DNA of 42,011 nt from Entomortierella parvispora (lineage: Eukaryota; Mortierellomycota; Mortierellomycetes; Mortierellales; Mortierellaceae). Every line of letters starts with the position of its first letter. The first letter of the stretch is position 1. This document shows positions 21,661 through 31,500 of the stretch, piece after piece. The notes under the pieces were generated by a model that saw only the letters and a program-made list of their open reading frames with translations, did no database searches and had not been told where the DNA came from. The DNA lies in the NCBI GenBank assembly GCA_963573315.1, contig CAUYJH010000030.1, positions 1-42,011 of the forward strand, in the 5' to 3' direction. The position numbers and the translations under genes are program-made.

Positions 21661-22073
21661 AAAAGAGGAAGCTTCTCAATAGTGTCCTCGTAAACCCTTC
21701 AATAAAAAACTGGACGGGTACGCCGTCTTCTGTTTGTACTAAACGACGACTGCTCTGATGCATTCTGTTCTGAGCCCACAAAAGGGTGGATCAATCAACA
21801 TTGGCAAGGCAGATGTGATTACGCCATACTCTACGCGTGTTTGTACCCTTATCGTGTGTCTACATTATCTTTGCTCTGCAATTGGTATCCGAACATCGGC
21901 GCCATGCATACACCCATATGGATGAAACTACAGCTATCAAACGCGATGGGCTAGTATCCACCTCAGGAAGCAAAGCGATAAAAGACGCAATCTACATAAA
22001 AGGGCGCGAGCAGAAAGGTAGACGGCAGTTCAACGGAACACTTCTCTTTTCCACGCGAACATTCATCTCAATC

Positions 22074-25000
22074 ATGAGCGCATCTCCCACATCTGCACTT
22101 AACTCTACCCCTGGCACTCCCAGTGCCGGCCTTACTGGCACCGATGTCAACATCCCATCCGTCGCATCGTTGTCTTTGAGCAGCCAACAAATGGAAGTTG
22201 ATCCTGCACCCGCACTAAATAACATCGCCGTGCCAGCCACGAATGCCATCATGGAAGAACAGGTGTTGCAGCGTGAGCGTGATGCGAAGGATCACTATGA
22301 TCATCTTCAAGTGCAAGGCATTCAAATCGATATCGCAATCGATTCCTCGGCACCAGCGGAGCGGCAAGGTCTCCTTAACCAACGGACAGCTCATGACCAG
22401 TCGCTCGAAGAGGCCAAGGAACGACTTCGCCGAGCCAAGGTCCAAGCCGATTTTATCCGGGCTCGCACGTCTGCGAACCAGGTTACCTCATCGCCCCCTT
22501 CTTCTGATGGAAGATCAGACAAGGTCAAGCTTGACCAAGATTGTCCTCGATACGCGAAGACCACGGACGGATATCCGAAGAAACCGGAGGTCATTACCCA
22601 TGTCCGCACCTTCTTGCATAGCTTTAGGACGCATTGCGAGAGCACGTTCGGCAGAATGCAGTTTGAACCGAAGGCTCGTCGACTGCTCATCCTCGCGGTC
22701 CTGGACCGTGATGTCCAATGCAGTCTTCGTGATCGTCTGGAGAAGGAACCGGGGGCTCTTTGGGAACGTGTGGAGGAAATCTTCACTTCGCTCACCATGA
22801 CGGCTGCTGAGAAGCAGGCCGACGCTATTGATCTCGCGTCAACTGGGCTCGACGTGAAGAAACAAGAGTCGTATCGTAATTTTGCCTTGCGATTCCATCG
22901 GGTTGTCCTAATGTACCACATTGAAGACAATGACAAATCCATTCTCACATCGCTCTACTCCGTTTTCGAGGACATCATGATCAACCTCAAGGTCTACGCC
23001 CTACTTAAAGGCCACCCCTTCGAAGACGGGTTCAAATATGTCTCGCACTTCCTTGGAGCATTGGAAGAAGCCCCTGGGCCCAAGTACGACAGGTCCGTCC
23101 CGCCGACTAAGAAACGACCTTATTCGGACGACGGTGAGAAGCCTCTCCGAAGCAAGAAACGATTCTCGCGTCGTGAATCCAACTCTCATGACACTGCACG
23201 CCATCGTTACCACTGCGATAAGTGTGGTGATAACAACACCCACGACACCAACGAGTGCAAAACATGCCCACGATGTGGCAAAAAGGGCCATGACGCTCCT
23301 AACTGTAGGAGTGCGCCCAAGCCAGCGTCTGACGGTGACAAACCCCGTTACAGAGGTATGAATGGCAGTCTGACTAACAACGCTACGCCGGCCAACAAAG
23401 TCTTGCCCGATGAAGTCGATGATGCACCAAGTGCCAATACTGAACCCATCAACTTTGCCTCATTGTCCAGGTCGCAAATGAACAAACGCTTCGTTAGACG
23501 GATTAAACAACCGATCGACCGGTCCAATCGCTCTTGGCAACAGCCATTCAATGCAGATGAAACCCCATCACACAACAATAAAAGAGTAACTTTTTGTACT
23601 TATCCCAACACTGTCCCACTTGCAACTGCAAGTGCCACCGATGCGAACGTCCACATACATACTGATGTTCTTTCTCTCACCAGTGCTGCAGAAACGGCCG
23701 CGAAAGGACACAGTTCCTCCCGCTCAATCCCCTCTGTATTCTCTGAAGTGCAACATTGTGCTCCTCATGGTGGCATCACGTACGCAAATGGCGTTAGCCA
23801 TCCTGCAACTATCCCACCGTCCATGAAAAGACGCAGGCGACGCGGTAAGAAGAAAAACCCGCTACTCGCTGCAATTACATCGTTCGTCGAGGCGATCAAT
23901 GGTGATCAACAAACAGCGCCCACTGTTTTGGATTTTGCTGCACTGTCCAAAACCAAGTCCTCTGAGAACCGATTCGTCTTAGGCATGACCATCCGAGATC
24001 GCGAATGCAAAGCCCTCTTGGATACTGGTGCTACCGCATCGATCATATCCACAACAATTGTTGATGAACTCGAAATCAAGGTTACTCCAGTTGATGGCCA
24101 TTTCACTTTGGCTGACGAGTCTGTATATCAACGAATCGGCGTAACGGAGCCAATTGAAATCACCTACGGTGATATCACCCTGTCTGCTCCGTTAGAAGTC
24201 CTTCCACAACAATACGATCTCACGATTGGTATGGATCTGTTCTACAACCTTGGATTCTCGATCCACGGATTTGTTGACCCTGTCCAACCAACTCGACCGT
24301 CGTCCACAGTACCCGAAGATCCGCGCTCATCTCTTAAACCCGTAACCACGCCAGAAGAGGAGTTAACTGATAAATTCCAGCTTGCAAAAGCAGAATTCAT
24401 TAAGGCGATCGAACAGGTACTGAAAACAAACGAGAACATCCCACCCGAAAGTGTGTGTCCTGTTCCCGAAATGAAGGTGTATCTGCCTGTCCCAGAGAAA
24501 ACGATTCTCTTCCGCAGATCTCGTCATTTTGCGCAAGCGCAACGGCCCATCATTGATGAAGCTGTTGAGCGTTGGTTGCAAGATGGTGTTATCTCGCTTG
24601 CACCAGCAGGCAATCCACACAATAACACACTGACGCTAGCTGCCAAGAAAGACTTGGACGGTAACAAGACGCTTTGGAGAGTATGTCTTGATCCACGACC
24701 GTTGAACGCGCATCTCCCGGATGACAATTTCCAGCTTCCACTGATAGCTGACATCATGCAACGAATCGCTGGTTACTCGATCTACACAACGATTGATCTC
24801 AGACAAGCGTACCATCGGCTACCAATTCATGAAGATGATCGTCCATTGACCGCCTTCATGCACAACGGTAAACAATACATGTTCAATCGAGCCCCTTTTG
24901 GTCTTAAGCCCTTGTCTAGTCTCTTTCAGAGAGGTATGTCGCGAATCCTCGGAGATTTACCTTTCGTCCTTAACTTTATCGACGATATCGTTATCTTCTC

Positions 25001-27275
25001 AAAGAATCGTGAAGAACATGCTGCTCATGTCAAGGCTGTCATCGAACGTCTCAATGCAGCTATGCTCATCATCAATCGTCAGAAGTGCAACTTCTTCAGC
25101 ACCCAGATCTCACTACTCGGTTTCATTGTTGACCTTAACGGTAAGCGCGTTGATCCCAACAAGTTGGTCAATGTGCAAGACTGGGCTGAACCTACTACTG
25201 GTAAGATGATCCAATCTTATCTCGGCACGTTTAACTTCTTCAGGGAACACATCCCGTTGTACAGTGCTTTGTCAGCGCCGTTAGACGCGCTACGAAACGT
25301 ACCTGGACCTTTTAGGCTCAACGATTTGCAGAAGCGTTGCTTCGAGTCCCTCAAGTCATTGTTGCTGCAGGCCCCTGTTCTTTCCTTCCCGGATTTTTCG
25401 TTACCCTTTTACGTTGCCACGGACGCGTCCAACGTGGGTATTGGAGTAGTTCTATTCCAATTACCGGAAGGAACGCCAGAGCCTACGACATTTGCCGGTG
25501 TGCCTAAAAACGCCCGGTATATTTCGTTCATGGCCCGTACGCTGCAAGAGCGCGAGAGGAGGTATCCCGCGACTCAGAAGGAGCTGCTCGCGATGGTTTT
25601 CGCCTTGAAGAAATTCCACTATTACTTGTGGGGTCGTCACTTTACTCTCTACACTGATCACAGAGCACTCACCTTTCTTCACTCTCAGAAAGACCTGAAC
25701 TCGATGCTCACCGGATGGCAAGATGTACTCCTGGATTACAACTTTACTGCTCGGTACTTGCCTGGTGCGCGTAATGTGCTTCCTGATCATTTGTCAAGAC
25801 AGTTCCCAGATGAACTCTGGACTAATAAGACTCTCCCCACGCAACCTGTGTACGCTTACGTCCATGTGTCCCGCGACGAAAGTGAAAAGTACACAGAGGT
25901 TCCAACAGAAGACCGCGAAGAGATGCTTCAGCGCATCCATAGTTTCGGTCACTTCGGAGCCAACAAAATGGTCCTCACCATTCACGCTGAAGGCAAGACA
26001 TGGCCTGGCCTGGTAAAGGATTGCCTCAAAGTTGTCAAACGGTGCACGGAATGCCAAAAATTCAACATTGTGCGACGAGGCTATCATCCTATGAGAGCTA
26101 TCCATGCCTATTTGCCTGGAGAGCACATGGCGGTTGACCTGGCAGGACCGTTGACCACAACGGGCAAAGGAAATAATTATTTGATGGTGCTCACGGATGT
26201 GTGCACAAGATTTGTTTTCCTGCGCGCAATTGTGGACAAAACTGCTGCCACTGTCTCCCGCACCCTCTTTCACATTTTCTGTGATATTGGTTGTCCGCGT
26301 ACACTTCAGTCCGATAACGGTAAAGAGTTCAAGAACCAGCCCATGGCTAAGATATGTGAACGATTCGGTATCGATCACCGTTTCACTTCACCACATCACC
26401 CACGCGCCAATGGACTCGCTGAAAATCGTGTCAAGACCGCCAAGCAGATCTTGCGGAAATCCGTACTTGGCAACGACGCATCGTGGGATGACCATGTCCC
26501 TATGACACAACTCGCAATGAACACCCATGCGGCTTCACTGCACAACTCGTCGCCATTCTCTCTCTTTTTCGCCCGTCCATTCAAAGGATTCCACTTGTAT
26601 AAGGACGCGGAACAACGATGCATGGACAGAGATGAATTGCTCAAGCGACTAGAATACATGACCACAGTAGTTTTCCCTGCTGTTGATGAAAAGACGCGTG
26701 CTGTTCAGCAGAAGATGATTGAACGTTTCAACAAGACTGTGTTGTTCAATGAGTTCCCAGATGGAGCCCGAGTGATGGTTCTCGATATGGATCCATCCAG
26801 CACCCTATCACCCAAGTATGAAGGTCCTTACAAAGTTGTTCGCCGGAATGCAGGAGGTGCCTACCTCCTCACCGATGGCGACGGTCAGGTAATGAAGCGG
26901 ACTTATCCACCGTCTCACCTGAAACTCGTAATCGACGACGATGATTCCCACTCTTACACTGTGGCGTCAATCCTAAAGCATCGTCGCGATGACAAGGGCG
27001 ACTTGCAATACCTGGTACGCTGGAAAGGATTTCAACCCGAGGATGACACTTGGGAACCCCTGGAAAGCTTCAATGAGCGGGATTGTATCCGCGAGTATTG
27101 GGCAGGCCACCCAGTTGAGCAGATCGATTCTACTTCACCCTCTTCTGATCCGTCTCAAGGAATTTTGCAGAACGCCGACTCTGATTATCCGGCATCTACT
27201 ACTTCTAAGCGCAACCGTCGGGCACCTGCCTCTAAGAAAGAATCTCCCAGGAGAAAGAAACAACGTAGCGCTTAG
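22074..27275 (+). CDS. Gag-Pol polyprotein of Ty3/gypsy chromovirus (1733 aa)
   Basis: Single uninterrupted frame. The start MSASPTSAL follows a non-conserved in-frame extension to 21837. Order by residue: capsid-like Gag (about 170-350); two zinc-knuckle motifs from 381 (the second, CPRCGKKGHDAPNC, is a canonical CX2CX4HX4C); aspartic protease with LLDTGA at D650; reverse transcriptase with catalytic FIDD at D970-D971; RNase H with ATDAS at D1117 and YTDHRAL; integrase with an HHCC zinc site from H1289 and catalytic D1355, D1414, E1450 (exact D-D-35-E spacing); chromodomain about 1628-1677 (LVRWKGF, DDTWEP). No frameshift or stop separates gag from pol, so the Gag:Pol ratio must be set otherwise, as in Tf1-like elements. 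All catalytic residues are present. Confidence 0.95.
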   Translation: MSASPTSALNSTPGTPSAGLTGTDVNIPSVASLSLSSQQMEVDPAPALNNIAVPATNAIMEEQVLQRERDAKDHYDHLQVQGIQIDIAIDSSAPAERQGLLNQRTAHDQSLEEAKERLRRAKVQADFIRARTSANQVTSSPPSSDGRSDKVKLDQDCPRYAKTTDGYPKKPEVITHVRTFLHSFRTHCESTFGRMQFEPKARRLLILAVLDRDVQCSLRDRLEKEPGALWERVEEIFTSLTMTAAEKQADAIDLASTGLDVKKQESYRNFALRFHRVVLMYHIEDNDKSILTSLYSVFEDIMINLKVYALLKGHPFEDGFKYVSHFLGALEEAPGPKYDRSVPPTKKRPYSDDGEKPLRSKKRFSRRESNSHDTARHRYHCDKCGDNNTHDTNECKTCPRCGKKGHDAPNCRSAPKPASDGDKPRYRGMNGSLTNNATPANKVLPDEVDDAPSANTEPINFASLSRSQMNKRFVRRIKQPIDRSNRSWQQPFNADETPSHNNKRVTFCTYPNTVPLATASATDANVHIHTDVLSLTSAAETAAKGHSSSRSIPSVFSEVQHCAPHGGITYANGVSHPATIPPSMKRRRRRGKKKNPLLAAITSFVEAINGDQQTAPTVLDFAALSKTKSSENRFVLGMTIRDRECKALLDTGATASIISTTIVDELEIKVTPVDGHFTLADESVYQRIGVTEPIEITYGDITLSAPLEVLPQQYDLTIGMDLFYNLGFSIHGFVDPVQPTRPSSTVPEDPRSSLKPVTTPEEELTDKFQLAKAEFIKAIEQVLKTNENIPPESVCPVPEMKVYLPVPEKTILFRRSRHFAQAQRPIIDEAVERWLQDGVISLAPAGNPHNNTLTLAAKKDLDGNKTLWRVCLDPRPLNAHLPDDNFQLPLIADIMQRIAGYSIYTTIDLRQAYHRLPIHEDDRPLTAFMHNGKQYMFNRAPFGLKPLSSLFQRGMSRILGDLPFVLNFIDDIVIFSKNREEHAAHVKAVIERLNAAMLIINRQKCNFFSTQISLLGFIVDLNGKRVDPNKLVNVQDWAEPTTGKMIQSYLGTFNFFREHIPLYSALSAPLDALRNVPGPFRLNDLQKRCFESLKSLLLQAPVLSFPDFSLPFYVATDASNVGIGVVLFQLPEGTPEPTTFAGVPKNARYISFMARTLQERERRYPATQKELLAMVFALKKFHYYLWGRHFTLYTDHRALTFLHSQKDLNSMLTGWQDVLLDYNFTARYLPGARNVLPDHLSRQFPDELWTNKTLPTQPVYAYVHVSRDESEKYTEVPTEDREEMLQRIHSFGHFGANKMVLTIHAEGKTWPGLVKDCLKVVKRCTECQKFNIVRRGYHPMRAIHAYLPGEHMAVDLAGPLTTTGKGNNYLMVLTDVCTRFVFLRAIVDKTAATVSRTLFHIFCDIGCPRTLQSDNGKEFKNQPMAKICERFGIDHRFTSPHHPRANGLAENRVKTAKQILRKSVLGNDASWDDHVPMTQLAMNTHAASLHNSSPFSLFFARPFKGFHLYKDAEQRCMDRDELLKRLEYMTTVVFPAVDEKTRAVQQKMIERFNKTVLFNEFPDGARVMVLDMDPSSTLSPKYEGPYKVVRRNAGGAYLLTDGDGQVMKRTYPPSHLKLVIDDDDSHSYTVASILKHRRDDKGDLQYLVRWKGFQPEDDTWEPLESFNERDCIREYWAGHPVEQIDSTSPSSDPSQGILQNADSDYPASTTSKRNRRAPASKKESPRRKKQRSA

Positions 27276-27315
27276 GATCTACTCTCCATCGATAATACTG
27301 ATAGATCCACCACCA

Positions 27316-27450
27316 GAGGTTTTTCCCGCTTTCCTCACATACCAAGTCATTTTTTTTATCTTCATTTTTTTATCTTGAGGTTTTTATCATATTTTTCCTC
27401 ACAATCTACTATACACCCGAGGGTTTTTCGTTTTTTTTTCCTCACCCCCG
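27316..27450 (+). repeat. Three GAGGTTTTT...CCTCAC motifs in the retrotransposon 3' region
   Basis: GAGG(G)TTTTT starts near 27316, 27377 and 27419, each followed within 30 nt by TTCCTCAC. The GAGG/CCTC ends can pair around T-rich loops. They lie after gag-pol and before the polypurine tract. Role unknown. Confidence 0.5.
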
Positions 27451-27497
27451 ACTACGATATGGCTTCTAAATACTACCGGCTTTCAGCCTTCCCCCCC

Positions 27498-27509
27498 GGG
27501 GGAGGGTGA
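27498..27509 (+). other. Polypurine tract
   Basis: GGGGGAGGGTGA immediately precedes the TG of the 3' LTR, the expected position of the plus-strand primer for reverse transcription. Confidence 0.85.
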
Positions 27510-27678
27510 TGCGCCATATCTTGTCACGTGCGGTCATTTAGTCACGTGTTGCCTATCAGTCACCCTCGGCCCTCAGGACTATTTGTCCTGACGGCCACCC
27601 AGAATAAAGATCCCCATCTTTGTCTCGCTACTCACTTCACCATGCAAGGATCACGGTTTGTATCAATGATATTTCCCA
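27510..27678 (+). repeat. 3' LTR (169 bp)
   Basis: Same sequence as the 5' LTR by reading; TG...CA ends. It is followed directly by the ATCCC duplication. CACGTG motifs lie at 27525-27530 and 27543-27548. Confidence 0.95.
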
Positions 27679-27683
27679 ATCCC
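27679..27683. repeat. Target-site duplication (right), ATCCC
   Basis: Copy of the 5 bp before the 5' LTR, as expected after integration. Confidence 0.9.
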
Positions 27684-27692
27684 ATCACATCA

Positions 27693-27769
27693 TTACATGT
27701 CAGCCAGGTTGACATGTAACAACGCGACCCTCCTGATAGGGATGGGTTGACACCCACACTATGTCAACC
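27693..27769. repeat. Two short hairpins sharing GGTTGACA/TGTCAACC
   Basis: First hairpin: TTACATGTCA, 7-nt loop, TGACATGTAA (27693-27719, perfect 10-bp stem). Second: GGTTGACA...TGTCAACC (27745-27769, 8-bp stem). Both contain the core TTGACA. They begin 10 bp beyond the retrotransposon target site. They may be remnants of a small palindromic repeat. Confidence 0.5.
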
Positions 27770-28190
27770 GGCAGATACTCGCCTCGACCACCTTAGCCCT
27801 GTCTCTGCCTCGCCTCCCTTCACCAACTCCTGCACTGTCATATCCTTGGAAGTAGCATTCCCCCTTGTCTTGCCTAGTCGTGATTATCGAAGACAGTCGG
27901 CGGGTATGATTGTGAAGACTGGTCTGCAAATGAGAAAAAAAAGTCGGCGGATACGATTACGAGGGTAGATGCTATGGAGATCTCGGTGGTTAAGAAATAG
28001 GCCGGTCGGCGGTTTAGAGAGGTCGGTGGTTAGAGAATGGCAGGGTCGACAGATAAGCGACCAAAAAGAAAGGTCTCCCCATGGTCGGCCGAGAACTCAC
28101 CACCGAGCAGGCTCGACGGATAGATCTGTCGCGTCTCTCCGCGCTAAAAAAAAAAAAAAAAAACCTGCGGCGCCAGAAGGCAAAAAGAAA
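27770..28190. other. Intergenic, degenerate GTCGGCGG repeats
   Basis: Several imperfect copies of a GTCGGCGG(G/A)TA(T/C)GATT or GTCGGTGGTTAGAGA-like unit between about 27895 and 28040, and an A run at 28146-28163. No gene is recognised. Confidence 0.4.
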
Positions 28191-28215
28191 TGCGACCTGT
28201 GTGGATTGAACACAC

Positions 28216-28256
<41 letters not shown>

Positions 28257-28263
28257 AGGTCGC
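28191..28263 (-). tRNA. tRNA-Phe (GAA)
   Basis: Reverse strand: acceptor stem GCGACCT/AGGTCGC, D stem GCTC/GAGC, anticodon stem TCAGA/TCTGA with loop CTGAAGA (anticodon GAA), T stem GTGTG/CACAC, discriminator A. No intron. TTTCTTTTT follows on the minus strand as a Pol III terminator. Confidence 0.95.
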
Positions 28264-28567
28264 TATCTCGGGCTGATGATTCGATGAAACCCTGAACTTG
28301 AAAATACGACATAAACCACCTCTCATTCAATCACGTGACCAATACAATCACGTGTTTCAGTCATCCACGTGACTTCTGGTTACGCGCGACGAACGCGGCG
28401 TCATTGTCCGCCGAACGAACATACAGCCCCGTCATAAAGATCGAAGACAGCAAAGATCTGGAGTGGGACGCAGAGCACGTTTGAAGGGGTGATTGATCTA
28501 CAGCATTTGTTGTCGAGGTTTTGCACTTTTTCTTTTTAATAATAATAAAAAAAAAAGAAGCATGTTC
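28264..28567. promoter_or_regulatory. CACGTG cluster upstream of tRNA-Phe
   Basis: Three CACGTG hexamers within 40 bp (28332-28337, 28349-28354, 28366-28371), two of them in TCACGTGA or CCACGTGA context, about 70-110 bp upstream of tRNA-Phe. They resemble E-box/Cbf1-type sites. The segment also holds the VPS9 gene's 3' UTR end. Confidence 0.5.
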
Positions 28568-31500
28568 TCAAGAGTTCTTTTCTTGCTTTCCAATTGGACT
28601 CAGGTCCAGCAAGTTGGTCACAGGCACCTCGCCATCATTGTTCTCCTGCTCTTGCTCATGGATCCTTTCCGAAACAGGCTCCTCTAGGGCCCTTTCTGGA
28701 TTAGAAGGCAGTGGCTGGCCGCCAACATCCGAGGCGGATGAAATTTCTAAGAGGGGCAGGAAACAAGAAAAAAAAAAAAAAAAAAAAAGAGTCAGCATCT
28801 CAGATTTCATTCACATCTCCAAGTAAAAGCAAAGTGATGTAAAGACATTACCTAGCAGAGTATCAATGCTTGGACTAAGACGTCCATCGTTCGCCTGCAA
28901 AATGACATCGCACACCTCGCGCTCACAGGATGGGAACATGTCTGTCAATGTTTCGAGAGCCTGAAGATACTCTTCCATTGACTGTTGCTGAGGTGCTGGG
29001 GGGAGCGGCTGGCCGCCAGACTGTGTCCTTTCTCTGTTGTGTTGCTGCTGATACTGTTGTTGATGGTGCAAATGACCTGGGTATTGTTGCTGCTGTAGCT
29101 GTCCTTGTTGGTAGAATGTCGGCTGCATCGGCTGCTGTTGAAATTGTTGTGGGGACGGCTGGTGAATCTGTTCCCCTTGCGGAACATAAACAAACTCTGT
29201 GAATGAATCGTCCCTTGCTGGCCCTGGAGGTCTCTGCGGTTGCTGCAAATATTGTTGTTGCTGTTGGACTTGTGGATTGCTGGTCCGTTGCGGCAGAGGA
29301 GGAGGAGCAGGGAGGCCTCCAGCAGCAGGGCGTGGAGGATAGGGTTTCGCCATCTCTTCTTCATCACCGCTGCTGTCCAAAAAGATTCGTTCAATTAAAT
29401 CCAGTGGTTTCTGCATCGTCTTTGAGGCAAAGTTTGCTCCGCGTTCAATCAACGCCGCTGCTGGGTTTATGATGGAAGACCCCGTTCCGCTATTGATCGA
29501 AGGCGAGTTCCTGTACGACAAATTAGAAGACGCCTCAGGTCCTGACCGACTGCTATGATGTGGACTTTGCTGCGGCGTCAAGGATGGCGATTTTTCGTCA
29601 AAAAGCTGCTGCTGTTGTGATTGTGATTGAGACTGTTGGTGGGGCGAGCGCGATTGCAGGAATTGTTTCTCGTCAATTTGTGGACGCTGTCGACTGCTGC
29701 TCCTCGTTCCTGATGTTCCTGCCAAAAGAGTCGCCAGTTTACTCTCCTGCTTCTTGTGCCCAGTCCCCGGATCTGGGGATCGAGAGTTTCTCAGAGACGC
29801 CGATGAGGCAACAGAAGCATCCCGAGAGGCAGCTTCCGCAGCAATAGCATCCGCCTTTTCTTGACTGAGTTCAACCATGGTTTTTTCAATCTGTTTATCA
29901 AATTCCTCCAGGGAAACAGAGAGTGAGCTCGCCTCCAGGTTTTCGATAAATGAAATAGCGCCCATCAACGACGCCAAATAGTATCCAGCCTCAGCCTGCA
30001 GTTTATCAGGATTTCTAAACCTCGAAATATATCTAGAAACAAACTAGTTAGTCCTCGATAGCAACACTCTCATGATTTCCAATCACGATAACCGCTTCTG
30101 TCATCAAATTCTTACTGGACATTAGACACCATGTTTGGGGGGTTGGCCCGCAAGACGACGTAGATGAGGATTGGAAGGAATGTATCTGCTCCTTTAGAAT
30201 TTCCTTCCGATCGACGAATAAGGGCTATAACGAAGGTGTGAAATGTTGATGTCAACAATAAGTAGGGCAGCCATTGATATTTCCACATTGAGCAACGAAA
30301 AGGACACAAAATTCGTACTGAAAATAAATTTGCAGCAATTGAGGATGCAAATGACCTTGTCGCGTGGCGCCTTGTAGCTGTTGATCTTTTTCAGTTCTAA
30401 AGACATAAGACAGCGACACATTTAGATTATTGAATTAGTGTCATTTTTCAACGCAATCATGCTCATCAAATGAAACAAATGCGAAACAGATGGGGTATGT
30501 ACCTGCTTGTGCATTATTGAGATAAGCCTCATTGTGAGGACTGTCAGGGATATCCAGATGTGATTCTCGAACCCATCTAAAGATCCGAATCTTTTGGCTC
30601 AAGACCTCGTCCCGCTCGGCGTCATCCGTTGTTGAAGGAGAAAAGGTACTAAAAATGGGCAATTAAAGATCGAGATACCCTATTAGTATGTATGAAGCAG
30701 TAGTATCCCTCAATCACTTCCATTTTGTCGAGACTTACTATGCGAAGAGCCTGTTCATGACCAGTTTTTCCATGCCCTCCTTGACATTCTCAAACTCTTG
30801 GTCCGTGGAATTTTTCCACAAGTCGCACATCTCCATCTTTCCAGTGATAAACTAAAGAAGAGAAGTAACAAGTTTGGTGAGAGGCTGCGTTGAAGCAAAT
30901 CTAGGGAGAACAATTGTCATTCGCGATCCTCTGGAAAGTCTCCGTACATCCAAAAAGTCGTGAATAATCTTGATCTGCTCATTCACTGTCCATGGCTTTC
31001 GGTCAAATTCTTTGAGGAAACTAAATTACCCAAAAGAAAGGAAGCCAAGGGCGTCAGAGAAAACAACAAGAAAAAAGGGTAGCCAACGCTTCGTCAGTTT
31101 CAAAAGCGTACCTCTGAAAATATCGAGTAATCGGAATCGCGCTCCTTTGGCGCATCTGTTCCAAAAACTTGTGAAAGTCAAACGGAACCTCCTTTGGTTT
31201 TGCTGGCTCTGATCGATTGTTATTGCCGCTGTTTCCTCCACCAGCAGTCATACCTCTCTCAACCACTGTCGTTCTCTCTGGGGAAAGCGCGCTCTTCCTC
31301 TCGCTCTTCTTCTTGCTGGTTGTCCCTGACAAGGAGGACAAAGACGACTTTGCCTTCTCTGACATGGCCACCTGAATATCGTGTGATGTTCGTGGTGAAT
31401 CCAGCTGCTGTGGTGTTCTGGGAGACGAAGACGAGGACAAAGATATGCTTGGCGAAAGTGTGGCTGTTGCATTCAAGGTCGAATCCTCTGCTGCCATAAT

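Larger units (their letters stand above)
20341..27678 (+). mobile_element. Full-length Ty3/gypsy chromovirus LTR retrotransposon (7338 bp)
   Basis: Two 169-bp LTRs that I read as identical, beginning TG and ending CA, enclose a leader, a small accessory ORF, an uninterrupted gag-pol frame and a polypurine tract; ATCCC flanks both ends. Domain order is Gag, zinc knuckles, protease, reverse transcriptase, RNase H, integrase, chromodomain. Integrase after RNase H defines Ty3/gypsy, and the C-terminal chromodomain defines chromoviruses. Intact frames plus identical LTRs indicate a very recent insertion that may be active. It sits in a gene-poor block between the MITE and tRNA-Phe. Confidence 0.95.

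Noticed and set aside
21837-22073. Gag-Pol start at the first in-frame ATG (21837)
   Set aside because: The 79-residue extension looks like untranslated leader; the ATG at 22074 is followed by a typical Ser/Thr/Pro-rich Gag N-terminus. Not fully excluded.
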